A program made the translations under genes and the position numbers. Below the pieces are notes generated by a model. It ran no database searches and was not told the origin of the DNA. It saw only the letters and a program-made list of their open reading frames with translations. A DNA stretch of 64,000 bases, taken from the NCBI RefSeq assembly GCF_019393635.1, contig NC_057861.1, forward strand, positions 735,828,232-735,892,231, given 5' to 3'. This document shows positions 44,841-56,964 of the stretch, in pieces (the first letter of the stretch is position 1; every line of letters starts with the position of its first letter). This stretch comes from Dromiciops gliroides. Taxonomy: Eukaryota > Chordata > Mammalia > Microbiotheria > Microbiotheriidae.

Positions 44841-45090
44841 TTCTTAATCCTGCAAGTTGCACCTCTCTTAATGCCATCCAAGATGATATTAGCTTTTTGG
44901 GCAGCCATATCAATTATCTATTCACATTGAGCTTGGAATCCACTAAAACCCCAGACTTTAAAAATTATTATATAACTATGCCTCCCCTATCTTCTAAATG
45001 TGAAGCTGATTCTTTGAACCTGTATATAAAACTTTATATTCATTTCTGTAAAATATTATCTTACATTCAGCCCAATGGTGCCCCAATAAC
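44841..45090 (-). mobile_element. CR1/L3 LINE 3' fragment
   Basis: attagctttttgggcagcca, cattgagcttggaatccact, atgcctcccctatcttctaa, ttacattcagcccaatggtg. Confidence 0.7.
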
Positions 45091-45127
45091 TAAATCATAG
45101 TTCAGTGGATTTTGTTTGTTAAACATG

Positions 45128-45290
45128 TATAGAAGGCAGTCAATAAGCCTTAATTGATTCCTACTATGGGCCAGGGAGTATGTTAAGTGCTAGGGATACA
45201 AAAAGAGTAAAAAAGCAGTCCTTGCCCTCAAGAAGCTTATAATCAAATGCAGGAGACAACATGCAAACAACCCCAGAAATGCCTGTATTT
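45128..45290 (-). mobile_element. L2 3' end
   Basis: ttgattcctactatgggcca, gttaagtgctagggatacaa, tgccctcaagaagcttataa. Confidence 0.8.
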
Positions 45291-45415
45291 TTATTTAGAT
45301 AGGACAAAATGGTCAGAATCCCAGTGTTAGCCTCTACAAAACAGCTGTGTGTGCTGATTGGAGAGTCCACCCTTAAAAATGACTCCAAAAAGATTTGTGC
45401 TATTTGCAACAATTT

Positions 45416-45565
45416 TTTTTTGTTTTTTTGCGGGGCAATGGGGGTTAAGTGACTTGCCCAGGGTCACACAGCTAGTAAGTGTAAAGTGTCTGAGGCCGGA
45501 TTTGAACTCAGGTACTCCTGAATCCAGGGCCGGTGCTTTTATCCACTGCGCCACCTAGCCGCCCC
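45416..45565 (-). mobile_element. tRNA-type SINE
   Basis: Flanked by gcaacaatttt repeats (about 45406 and 45571). Confidence 0.94.
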
Positions 45566-45589
45566 AATCTGCAACAATTTTAAAGCAAA

Positions 45590-46600
45590 TGCAAAAAAGG
45601 GAATTTTTTTCCTTCTAAGCTTTTAAAAACCTAATGTTTTGTTGTTGTTTTTTCTCTTTAGGAAGAACCCTATATCCATTACTTATTAAACACTGGGAAA
45701 CTGCCTTGGGAGACATCTAGAGGTCTGGGTTCATGAAGCAAGAATACACAAAGACAGAATAATATCAGATTCCATAATTACACCTTTTCATTCCTCTAGC
45801 ACCTGGAGTGACATAGGCTTTGATTTGTACCAAGTTAATAGATCCATTCAGATTCAAATCTATTTCTTCAATTCTACTTAGCAGTTGTTAAATTTTCAGA
45901 TGAAACAGATTACTGTTTCCTCAAATTTCAGAAGCCCCTGAGAAATGACTGAGAATTTTGTCTGTCTAAACAGCTAGTAGGCAGACATTTCCTTTCTGAC
46001 CTCTCACCCTTAAAGGACTCAGGAAGGAAAGGAAAATGTCTTGAGGGTGAGAGAGTATTAGCTAAGTCCTAGAGGTGAAGGAGAATGAAAGGGAAATGTA
46101 CTTAAGAAATGAAAGATGAATTTTTACAATGACATTAGAGCATACACCTGGCAAGCTAGTCAGGTAAGAGGCATGGGGAAGTAAGTGACAGAGAATCACC
46201 GTTAGTGGAAATTTTGTGAAAAAGCATGCAAGATGTATTTCAGATGGAGAAATTCAGTTTTGGAAATGCAAAGACCAACTACAGAGATTTCGAAGCTAAC
46301 TGGAAGCAAAAGTTCAAATTGTTCTCATCAATTCTATCCCGGGTTCACATAGCTCTTTTGACTAAATTCATAACTTACAATAGTTTTGTTTAGGTTGGAA
46401 ATATCTAGATGTTTTGAGCCTATACCCTAATGAATGTTCCATGCAGAAGGGACAGGACCTGAAACTGACCTGGGACCCTTCCTTGAAGAGCTCGAAGTGT
46501 TCCCTGATGCACTAAATTTAATGACAGGATGCATTGAATTGCTAGTGTTCCCTCTCTTTTCTTAAAAAAAAAAAACCCTTGATGTATATATTTAACTTTT
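45590..46600. other. No recognised feature
   Basis: About 1 kb of unique intronic sequence. Confidence 0.45.
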
Positions 46601-46669
46601 TACATAGGGTTATAGATTTGCAGCAAGAAGATGAAGGTCATCTAGCTCCATCCATCAAGTCCAATTTAT

Positions 46670-46810
46670 TTTGCTGGTAGTCTGTATGTAGTAGAATGTA
46701 AGCTCCTTGAGGGCAGAACCTAGTTGCTATTGTCTTTGTATAGCTAGCATCTACCACAGTTCATTGCTCAATGCAAGGTGCTTACTGAGTGCTTGTTGGA
46801 TTGGCTTTCT
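46670..46810 (+). mobile_element. L2 3' end
   Basis: tagaatgtaagctccttgag, gtgcttactgagtgcttgtt. Confidence 0.75.
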
Positions 46811-46889
46811 ATGTATATATTGGTTCTCTTCAATGCTCAGAACTCAAGGCATAGGACATTCCAAAGTCTGTGAGTAAGGGAAGATGAAG

Positions 46890-47065
46890 AGGCTGAACAG
46901 GGGCAGTGGATGTGCAGTCTTTCTATTTCTACCCTGGCTTTTCCACTAACTTTCTGTGTGGCTTTGGAAGCCATCTGAACTTTCCCTCTGTTGTACTGCA
47001 AAGGTTTAATGATGTTACTCTGCGCTCATGAATGTTATGCAAATGCTAAGTGTTATTCTATATGC
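46890..47065 (+). mobile_element. MIR fragment
   Basis: accctggcttttccactaac, gaacaatgttatgcaaatgc-like 3' part. Confidence 0.5.
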
Positions 47066-47117
47066 CAGTACTTGTAGTGGAGATCTAAAGACAAAAAAAA
47101 TGGACTCTAGCTATAGG

Positions 47118-47420
47118 ACTTAATCAGTCAACAAACATTTATTAAGCCTTTTTTATTTTATTTTTTATTTTTATTTTTTGCAGGGCAATGGGGATTAAGT
47201 GACTTGCCCAGGGTCACACAGCTAGTAAGTGTCAAGTGTCTGAGGCTGGATTTGAAATCAGGTACTCCTGAATTCAGGGCCAGCACTTTATCCACTGCAC
47301 CACCTAGCTTCCCCCATTTATTAAGCTTTTTATCATGTACCCATATTTTTTGTGAGGCACTAGGGATACAAAGACAAAATCAAACAATCCCTGACCTCAA
47401 GGAGCATACATTCAGTCAAT
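47118..47420 (-). mobile_element. L2 3' end split by a tRNA-type SINE
   Basis: L2 (caacaaacatttattaagcc; caaagacaaaatcaaacaat). SINE 47153-47314 (minus) between catttattaagcctttt (47136-47152) and catttattaagctttt (from 47315). Confidence 0.92.
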
Positions 47421-47535
47421 TGACAAGCATTTATTCAAGACATATTAATTTCCAGGCACTGTGCCAAGAACCATGGATACAAAGGCAAAAACAATTCCTG
47501 CCCTTAAGGAGGTCACATTCTAATAGGGAAACTGC
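47421..47535 (-). mobile_element. Second L2 3' end
   Basis: acaagcatttattcaagaca, tccaggcactgtgccaagaa, ggtcacattctaatagggaa. Confidence 0.75.
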
Positions 47536-47854
47536 AAACAACTACATACATAGAAGGTATATGCAGGGTCAATTGGAGGCCCCCAGGAAAGTCTATTTAT
47601 GCGTTGTTTGAGAGGATCATATAAAATTAAACCTCTCTCTTCCCAAATTCCTGTTACATTTATTCTCACATTTGGACTAGTGACTATGCAAGAGGATCAA
47701 ATGATGGGGAAATGTGTCCCAACTTAGGCATTGGCCTAAGCTTCACCACAAATTCCTAGAAAAACTGAAGATCTCCCAACATAACAACTCTGGTGATTTT
47801 TGTTGCTTTTTATATTTTGTTATGCCTGGGATCAGTCTTAACCTCTTCCTGTAT

Positions 47855-47882
47855 GGGGAAGGGGAAGGGGAAGGGGAAAGGG
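47855..47882 (+). repeat. (GGGGAA)n, quadruplex-capable
   Basis: Four consecutive GGGG runs spaced by AA. Confidence 0.95.
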
Positions 47883-47947
47883 AGTACAGAGACTCAATTT
47901 TACTGGAGGAGCTGAATTATATAAACTTTTTCCTAATTGCTCAAAAT

Positions 47948-48168
47948 TGAGAGTTCTTAACCTAGAGACCACAGATAAATTTTAGTAAGTCCTTGAGCTT
48001 GTATTGGAAAAAAGCACATCTGTATTTTATACTGAAATCTAATTGAAATTTTAGCATCTTCTTCAATTATGAATATAGGAAACAAACACTATTCTGAATA
48101 GGAACTTATTGGCTTCACCTGATTGCCAAAGGGGTCCATGACATATAAAATGTTAAGAACCCTGTCTC
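47948..48168 (-). mobile_element. hAT-like nonautonomous DNA transposon, copy 3
   Basis: Inverted ends gagttcttaacct (left) and gttaagaaccctg (right). Read on the minus strand it has gtcatggacccctttggcaa near its start, as in copies 1 and 2. Confidence 0.72.
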
Positions 48169-48309
48169 TAAAGCAAAAGAAAGCAAAAAGTGCTAGCTAA
48201 ATGGAAAGATGGCTTACATGTCCTCCCTGAATAAGCAAGAAAAGGAAAGGGCAAAAATATTCTTATCATAAACTCAGAGACAAGAAGAAGCATTATTTGG
48301 GATGATAAA

Positions 48310-48439
48310 TGCATATTATATATGTAGGTATGCACATATACACATGTATATATGTGTATTTACACATAAATACACACACATATATATAGATATAGATACA
48401 GATATATAGATACATATATAGATACATGATAGATAGATA

Positions 48440-48440
<1 letters not shown>
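48310..48440 (+). repeat. (TA/CA)n and (GATA)n degenerate repeats
   Basis: tatatgtaggtatgcacata ... gatagatagatag. Confidence 0.9.
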
Positions 48441-48781
<341 letters not shown>

Positions 48782-50040
48782 ATATTTATTTCATGGGATA
48801 ATTGATGGATGGTTATACTAATACTAAGTATTTGCAGAAAGACCACTGTGAAAATAGTTGCACTTTCTACACCAACATCAGTTAGTGAGGATGAAATGGT
48901 AGAGACTTGATAAGGACTCAAAGGACCCAATAAGATACTTAAAGTACAATTAACATTCATTCTGACATTTGTTGATTTCAATGCAAAAATGGGAAAAGGT
49001 TGGGTGGGGAGAAATAATGGGAAAACATGGTTCAGGAGGAAGGAACACGAGAGGTCAAAGACGTCATTTATACAGATGTTTTATGTCTTTATATCCTGAC
49101 TTTTTCCAAGAAAAGAAATGGTAGGTGGCATTTATAGCCACCACGATCAAAATACCACCAAGAACAAAGTAGTATTATTTTAATGGACAAGGACTGCCAT
49201 AATTGATGTGGGAGTTATCCCTGAGTTATCTGTCTGTATATAGTTAGATCATTGACTTGTTAGAGCTAAGATCAGAATTAGTTTTTTTTTAAGAAGAAAG
49301 AATAATGAGAAAATGATATGACATACAATAGAAATAATTTAAACTTGACCTATTTAAACAAGCAATTAAAACTCAAAAAATGGAAAAGTGACAACAGAAA
49401 TTACATTGCCACTGGCTACAAAAGTTTTTATCCAGACGTTCAACCAATGTAAATTTAATTGTCAAAGCAAGGAGACCAAAAGAGCCCAGAAAATATCTAT
49501 ATCAGCAAAATTCTGACCTGCCAAATGGAGGGAGAGGAACGCTAAAAGCAACACTAGGTTAGACTATATAAACTTGCTTGTAGAACCTTACAAAAGAGAA
49601 GCACAGAGAAGCACTGGAAGGTAAAACTATTTTATGGAAAAATTGGCAAACTATCCAACTAAAGAAAATCATTCCAATGGTATGCAAAACAAGAAAATGA
49701 AAGTGTGACTAGAAACAAAAGAGAAATGGAAGACATTTGTGAGATTCATCATACCAAACTCTGCTCAATCGAGGATAATGGAATGGTCAGTCACAGACTC
49801 TAATGTCACTATTACAGATGTGTTTATAGAGGAGATATAAATGTTACTAAAGAGAACAAAGTTTTTTTTTTAAACAGCTAGATTTAGACATAGTATAAAT
49901 AAAAGTGATACAATTGTCAGGTGTTAATGTTTTGACATGTGAAGTAGCTAAAGGGGAGAAGATGCCAAAGGCTTGGAAAAATGTTAGATCTTATTAATCC
50001 CAAAAAAGAAGTTGAATGAAAGACTATCAAAAAGAGCTCT

Positions 50041-50041
50041 C

Positions 50042-50112
<71 letters not shown>

Positions 50113-50150
50113 CCTACCTATCATCTACCTATCTATCATCTATCTATAAT
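50041..50150 (+). repeat. (CTAT)n microsatellite
   Basis: About 25 units, located where the RTE reverse transcriptase would read RPISLL. Confidence 0.98.
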
Positions 50151-50197
50151 CTTAATCTTTATAAGAGTCATCAGTGCATTAAGAAAGATTATTGTTG

Positions 50198-50349
50198 GGT
50201 TTTTTTTGCAGGGCAATGAGGGTTAAGTGACTTGTCCAGGGTCACACAGCTAGTTAAGTGTCAAGTGTCTGAGGCTGGATTTGAACTCAGGTCCTCCTGA
50301 ATCCAAGCCCAGTGCTTTATCCACTGCTCCACCTAGCTGCCCCCCAAAC
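50198..50349 (-). mobile_element. tRNA-type SINE inside the RTE
   Basis: Target duplication aagattattgttg (50185-50197) / aaggttattcttg (50350-50362). Confidence 0.93.
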
Positions 50350-50768
50350 AAGGTTATTCTTGATGAAGATATTAATTAGGAAAAAGTGGGGTTTCGCAAG
50401 GTATATTCAATAATTGGCCACATATTTACCATTTCACAATTAACCAAAAGATGTGGATAATTGCTTATTGGCTGCTGAGTATGAAAAAATATTTGATTTT
50501 GTAGAACAAAATGGCATCCTGAAACATTTTTATAGCAATGTCTCCCATACATACACACACACATATGTATATATAAATTTAAGATTCCATGAAAGATAGA
50601 ACAACAGGAATGACCCTCTTCAATGATTCTCTTATAATAAGCAACATAACAGGGAAATAGATGCTTATTAAAGATATTTGTCCTTGTGATGGAGGAGCTT
50701 CAGTGTAGGGTTCAGTTTGAAGAGGGTTTCCCTGTGGACAGTGATGTCTTCCAAATGTTACTATTTGA

Positions 50769-53700
50769 ATGATGGTAGATCAATAGGAAGGAGTATAATA
50801 TGGTTCCCTCTCATCTTGGCCACAAAGAGCTTGAAAATACACCATACCAAATCCTGATAAGTAAATCTACGGAAAAAATTACAGTTAGGTATTTCTCTAG
50901 CCCTGAGCAATGCACAAAGAAAGATAAAGAGGTCAACAGACACTAGAGATGGAGTCTGGCCAGGAGTGCCCCTACTTGTAGTACTCTAATACCAAGGGAT
51001 AAAAAGAGGACCTCAATCGTGAACAAGCACAAGAAGCATTGTGGTAGAAAAAAGTCCCAAATGGTCTGAAATAAAGTACAGTGCAGGAATAGGTACCATA
51101 TGATGGCTCTGCTGCTCAGTGCCCAATTCTGGGTTATATATCCAAGGTGGACTAAGGAGGAGACGTGCTTATGGATGGCAGAAAGAAGTGATCATGGTCA
51201 CAGGTTCTATTTGTACAGCGAGTAAAGAACTCATGCAGAAACAAAGAATAGCTGTGTAGGTCTGACCTCAAAAGCAAATCATGGACTGCACTTTAGCCTC
51301 CAGTTCAGACTGAAGCCTGCAGTAGAATAAGCAGGGCAAGAATTCTAAACTAAAGGAGAGACTGTAGTTTGCTCACTTTGAATCTTCAGAGCTTATCAGT
51401 AGACTGATAGTGGTTGAGTCCAATAATAGTCTACTGGATCTTTCAACTAGGGACAAGCTGACAGGCATCTTGCTCAGATTCAAACCTGGGTCAGCAACTT
51501 GCAGAATTCAGAACAGGAAGTCAATGAGCAGACTATGCCCTAGATTGCATCACAATAGGAGCAGTGGAAATGTGCAGGTCCTTAGCCTTAGTTGTGAAAG
51601 CAGCAGAAGGATGCAAGAAGACAGAAAGCTCAGCCCAGACTTCTCTACCAAAAGTCTATAGAGTCCATCCCTAACATCAGATCCAAAGTCAAGAAGTAGT
51701 CTGAAAGAATGAGCAAACACAAAAGAATTCTACCATAAGTAGCCATTATTGTGACAGGGAAGTTCAAGTTACAAACGCAGAAGGCAATGACTCCCAAACA
51801 TCTACAAACAAAGCTTCAAAGAAAAACATAACTTGGGCACAAGTCCAATGGATTTCCTGGGAGAGATGAAGCAAGAGTTATAAAAAAGCTAAAAATATTT
51901 TAAAACTCAAATTAGAGTGGTAGGGGGACAAATGGGAAACAAAGTGAGAGCTATGGAAGAAACATATGAAAAGAGAATTATCATCTTGAAGAAGAGGTAT
52001 GAAAAATTTCCCAGGAAAATAATTATGTAAAAATTGGTATTGACAAAACAGAAGCTAATGACCCCAAGTAATATTAAAAAATTAATAAAAGTAAAAGTAA
52101 CAGAAAATTGAAGAAAGTGTGAAATATCTCATAGCAAAAACAGCTCTTCTGGAAAACAGAATAAAGAGAGATAATTTAAGAATCTTTGGACTATGTGAAA
52201 GCCATGACCAAAAATAGCCTAGACATTATATTTCTAGAAATGGTGAAAGAAAAATGCCCAGATTTTTTTAGAAAGAGAGGGCAAAGAAGAAATAGAAAGA
52301 GTCCACTCATGCATGGCCTCGTGAAAAACAAAATCCTGAATAAAAACTACCAGGTATATTACAGCCAAAATTCAAAGTTCCTAGGTCAAAGAAAAACTAC
52401 TATAATCATCCAGAAAGAAAGAATTCAAGTATTGAAGAGACACAGTCAAGATACCATAAGATTTAGCAGCCACTACTAGAAAGGAGCAGAAAACTTAGCT
52501 TATTATATTCCAGAAGGCAAAATATCTAGGCTTCCAATAAAAAATAAGTTACCTAGAAAAATTGTATATACTCCTACAAGGGGGAAATAGACAAATAATG
52601 AAATAGAGGACTGAAACTCACTTTCATCTGAACTGATCAAAGGAGGAAATCATACATATACATATACAATTACGTACAAAAATACATTTCATACAGCAAG
52701 GAAACAGGAAGGAAAGGTGTTAAGGGAAAGGAGAGGGGACCAGTGGGAGGGTAGATTAAGGAAGGTGTTAGAAGCAAAACAAACTCTTAAAGAAGGTATG
52801 GGAAACAGAGAAGGCAATTCTAAGAAAATGAGATGAAGGGCAACCCACGATTAATCATCATAACTATGAATATAAATGGGAAGAATTCACCTATAAAATG
52901 GAAACAGATATCAAAGTGAATTAGAAACCATAATCCAATATTATGTGGTCTATAAAAACAATTTGAAACAGAAAAAATCTACATATAACTAGAATAAGGG
53001 ACTGGAGAAGGATCTATTATGCTTCACCTGAAGTAAAAAAGGCAGAAAGAGTAATCATAATCTCAGACAGAGCCACAACAAAAATATAACCAATTAAAAG
53101 AGATAAATATGGAAAATGAATTTCACTGAAAGACATCATAAACACTTAATAGCAATACTAACCATATATGCATCAAATGCTATAGCATCTAAATTCTTTG
53201 AAAAAAGTAACAGTGAGGGACCTCAATTTACTCCTCTTACACCTTAATCATTCTAACCCCCCCCCAAAAGAAATGAAAGACCTGAAGAAAGTTTTAGAAA
53301 AGTTAGACATGATAGACATAAGGAGAATATTGAATAGGAAAAGAAAGGAAAATTTTTCAGTTGTAAATGGCACCTTCACAAAAATTGACCATATATTAGA
53401 ACATGAAAACTTCACAAGTGGAGTTAAGTATAAATATAGAATTGAATAAATATAGTCCAATAAGTATAAATATGAAATGCATTTTTGTGGATCATAATGC
53501 AATAAGAATTATATTGAATAAAGTTCCTTTAAATCAAACATTAAAATTTAGTTAGAGATTAAATAATAATCCTTAAGAATGTGTGGGTTAAAGAACAAAT
53601 CATAAAAAACAATAAGATAATGACAATGAGGAAGCATACCAAAATGCACTACTTAATTGAAAATTAATATATCTAAACACATCAGCAAAAGAAAGAGCAA

Positions 53701-54126
53701 ATCAATTAATTGGGTACAGATTAAAAAACCCTAGAAAATTAATAAACTAAAACTTTCAATTAAACATAAAATCAAAATCCTGAAAATCAAAGAGGCCAAA
53801 AAAATCAAGAACAAATACCTCCACTGAATTAATAAATAAAACTAGGGATTAAAAATAACCAAATAAAATAAATTAGGTATTTGCTAGCTTGATTAAAAAG
53901 AAAATAAAATTACTTATGTAAGTAATGAAAAAGGCAAATTTACAAATAATGAAAAAATAAATGAAATTATTAAAAAGTATTTTTGCCTAATCATATGCCA
54001 ATAAAACTGACAATCCAAATGAAATAGATGAATATTTACAAAGGTATAAATTTCCCAGATTAACAGAATTGGTAATAGAAAGCTTAAATAACCCTATATT
54101 AGAAAAAATAAATGTCATATATGAAC
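50769..54126 (+). mobile_element. Marsupial L1 LINE inserted in the RTE
   Basis: 5' UTR about 50769-51700 (gtggagactgc-type text is decayed; recognisable: gaagcctgcagtagaataag, caggaagtcaatgagcagac, gtgaaagcagcagaaggatg). ORF1 remnant from ATG near 51708 to about 52600, including SLDIIFLEMVKEKCPDFF (about 52222) and the C-terminal ERIQVLKRHSQDTIRF stretch. ORF2 remnant from about 52840: NSPIKWKQISK-IRNHNPI (endonuclease N-terminus), VRDLNLLLLHL and NGTFTKIDHILEHENF (53198-53420), then the start of the RT region to about 54110. The remaining RT, Cys domain and 3' UTR are missing. Many stops; inactive. Confidence 0.85.
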
Positions 54127-54590
54127 TCCCAAATATTTCTGTTTGCAGATGACATTTCATCAAACCCCTAAACATTACGAAGCCTCTGAATGACATATCT
54201 AAGGACTCAACAGAATTTGGTCTATATATCTACATAGAAAAGACAAATTTGGATGAAAAAAAATCTATTATCCAGATTTCAATATGTATTTTGATGGCTA
54301 CCCTATAGAATTTGTCCATTGGTAATTTATCAATGATAGACAGTATACAGGTAGACAAAAGGGTTGGATCAGAGTCGAACAGGGGAGCAGGCTCTATTGC
54401 TCTCAGGAAATTGAAAATCTCCTTTACTGACCTCAAACTTCCCATGAAAGCAAAGACTCATCTTTTTCAACATTAGCATTTTACTGGTACTGTTATATGA
54501 CAGTAATACATGGAACACGGTAGCCTACAAAGAATTAAAAAGGAGAAGCACACAGAAATCAATAGAGAGGTGCATGGTGGGTGGGTGTAG
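54127..54590 (+). mobile_element. RTE-clade LINE, 3' part
   Basis: Continues the RTE exactly where the first part stopped: QIFLFADDI (the catalytic ADD at about 54145), then in changing frames LNDISKDSTEFGLYI, DRQYTGRQKG-like tract, FTDLKLPMKAKTHLF, SNTWN-type and INREVHGG. The first 17 bases repeat 50752-50768 imperfectly. Confidence 0.82.
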
Positions 54591-54599
54591 CCTGAAACA

Positions 54600-55640
54600 G
54601 TCTAATTCTTTGGGTTCCACGAGAGGAGTTTCCATGAACTTTGTGTGATTTGAATTTCAAGTTTTTGAAATCTTATTATCCATAATTTAAAGTACCTTCA
54701 GGAAAATTCTAGGACTGTGTGGGAGATGGTGAACCTAGGTCTAAAAGGAATCTCCAAATCCAGAAGCTCTGCAGAGGCATATTTTGCGGAACCCATAGCA
54801 GCTGAGGCTGAGGTAAAGATACCACCTGCTCACCCCTGTCCCAGACCATCTGCTTGACACTTACGGGGCTCAGCCCCACCAGCAGTTTAGACACCCTGGG
54901 ATGCATTCCATTATTTTGTTTTATAAAAACACCCAATAAATAACTTATCACACGGAACTTCTTTGTTGCCAGAAAGGCTGTTAATGGCCTTGAATCTCAC
55001 TTACCAAGCATCAGTCAGATAGAACACAGCAAAAACAAATGACATACAGAAGAAAAAGATGAATTTCCAGCTAAGATGTCCTGTGGATTAATGTCTGTCT
55101 GGGGGATTTTTTCTTGGTAATTAAAATCAGAGCTTTTGAATACTTAAACATATCTTGCATTGAATTTTTGATATCCCCTTAGTATCCCAGGTTTCAAAGG
55201 AAATTATTTGATACTACTCTCCTCAAAGCAAGTTTTCTTCTCTGTAGCCAAAATTCTTGTTTCCAATCTCTGGAGACCTGTGTTCATGCACATGTCAGTG
55301 TCTAGTGGAGTACCCAAACATTTGGTTCACATTATTTGATGTAGATATTGGAGAATTTTGCTTAGAATGTATTTCATATCTGTTTCTCCCTGAAACACTG
55401 CTTAAGAACCACGGTTTATAATGACAAAAAGTCAATGAGGTTCTAAGGTAACCTTCCTTCACTTTGCTGAATGTGAGCCATTATATGGGCAGATTATCTT
55501 TTCCCAAAATGGAGGAAAATTTCAGATCAGGGGAAAAGGAGGATAAAAGGGGAGATGCAAGAGTGATTATTCTGAGGAACCTTAGAGTTACAGGAGTGGG
55601 AACCTTGCAATAACGTTGGAAAACAAAGTCTCACTTGAAA
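54600..55640. other. No recognised feature
   Basis: About 1 kb of unique intronic sequence. A hydrophobic minus-strand stretch ending in a donor-like site near 55008 was considered and rejected. Confidence 0.45.
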
Positions 55641-55650
55641 TTCTAGTAGG

Positions 55651-55881
55651 TTTTGGGGCAGCAAGATGGCACAGTGGATAAAGCACTGGTCCTGGATTCA
55701 AGAGGACCTGAGTTCGAATGTGGCCTCAGACACTTGATACTTTACTAGTTGTGTGATGCAGAGCAAGTCACTTAACCCTCACTGCCCCACTTTTTTTTTT
55801 TGTGGGGCTATGAGGGTTAAGTGACTTGCCCAGGGTTACACAACTCGTAAGGACTACCCTGCTTTAAAAAAAAAAAGAATC
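55651..55881 (+). mobile_element. Composite SINE insertion (tail-to-tail inverted pair)
   Basis: A full plus-strand tRNA-type SINE (55654-55789) is joined to a truncated minus-strand copy (about 55790-55855) and a second A-run. One duplication, tctagtagg, flanks the whole (55642-55650, 55882-55890). Confidence 0.9.
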
Positions 55882-55899
55882 TCTAGTAGGTCTAAGAGA

Positions 55900-56960
55900 G
55901 CTCACTCCTAGACTCAATGATCACCAGCACAAACTATAGACAGCAGTTGCTCAACTTGTAGCAAAGGAGAACCTCTCCTCCTTACCTCATAGGTGACTGT
56001 GACAGCTTCATTTCAGTCCCTGTTGATAATGACTTTGCATAAGATTGAATCTGCTGCATTGTGGGTTGTGTTATCTATTCCTACATTACAAGGGCATGGA
56101 GACTGGACACTATTCCTCAGAGGCCAGCAGGGACTAAATTTGAAGACTTAGGCTTGAACCTTCTGACACTTGGCAAGAGTGCCCATTCTTGGAGCATGTT
56201 GAAGGATATTATATATTATAGAGTTCCTTTGATGGAGAAAGGCCTGTACTCCTTTTCCCTCATAGATCTTTCTTAGTAGCTTTTCAAGTTTATCTATCTA
56301 TCTATCTATGCATTCATTCATTCTTTTATTATTATAAACTTGGTTTTAAAGTATGTTTTCTAAGTAAAACACATGCACATTTATCTCAATATGTTTTTTT
56401 TCTTTCAGTATATGGTGTAGCCTGTGAGGAAATCAATAGTTATTGTTAAGATGACTAGGCAAATGTCAAAATTCCTTCTTATCTGGGGTCTGCATGCTTA
56501 TTGTTTCAAATAATGAGAATACACCTTTGAAATTTCAGGTGAAATTCAGTGCAACTTGGGGAGGTATGCAAGGAGTTTCAAGCATGAGGTTATAGGGATT
56601 GTCCTGTCAGAATAGCAGCCAGGGATGTTGCCCCTGAGATGTGTTCTAAAGAAACTCCTCTGCTCCTTCTAATCACATCCCTCAATTATTACCACTCTGA
56701 TCATCCATTGGAATTTATTCCTGAGTGTTCATAGGTTATTTTATAAGGGGCTGCCTTGTGTGTGTTCTCTTTAATGTGATGCTGTGCCAAATAGCACAGA
56801 AATGGAAGTGTCCTACTGGGATGAGGGGCTAAAGGGCAGCACCCCACAGTGATGGAGATGGCCTGTTCCAGCTTTATCCTGGTGTTTGGAAGTCTAATGA
56901 GCTGTGTGTATCAGAGCAAAACCTCCCCACGAGTCAAGCCACAAAGTGATGGTGGCTATA
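55900..56960. other. No recognised feature
   Basis: Unique intronic sequence except a short (CTAT)n at 56290-56310. Confidence 0.45.
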
Positions 56961-56964
56961 GAGC

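Larger units (their letters stand above)
48830..50768 (+). mobile_element. RTE-clade LINE, 5' part (endonuclease and RT)
   Basis: Old, mutated RTE coding sequence with several stops. In order: ...STPTSVSEDEMVE (about 48868), the endonuclease word VDFNAKMGKG (about 48970), GKHGSGGRNTRG (about 49021), RT-domain PKKEVE (about 49999), LDEDIN-EKVGFRK then IIGHIFTISQLTKRCG (about 50358-50455), and VQFEEGFPVDSDVFQMLLF just before 50768. A (CTAT)n tract and a SINE interrupt it. The reading breaks at LLF, immediately before the catalytic ADD. Confidence 0.82.

Noticed and set aside
47204-47611. 135-residue plus frame
   Set aside because: It begins in an antisense SINE and runs through L2 ends; no protein resemblance.
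52186-53449. Two frames of 97 and 83 residues that look like genuine protein
   Set aside because: They are L1 ORF1 and endonuclease remnants, not host genes.
55008-55085. Minus-strand hydrophobic stretch ending cttg|gtaag, considered as a missing SYNPR exon
   Set aside because: The translation does not match any SYNPR segment, there is no pyrimidine-rich acceptor, and stops occur nearby.
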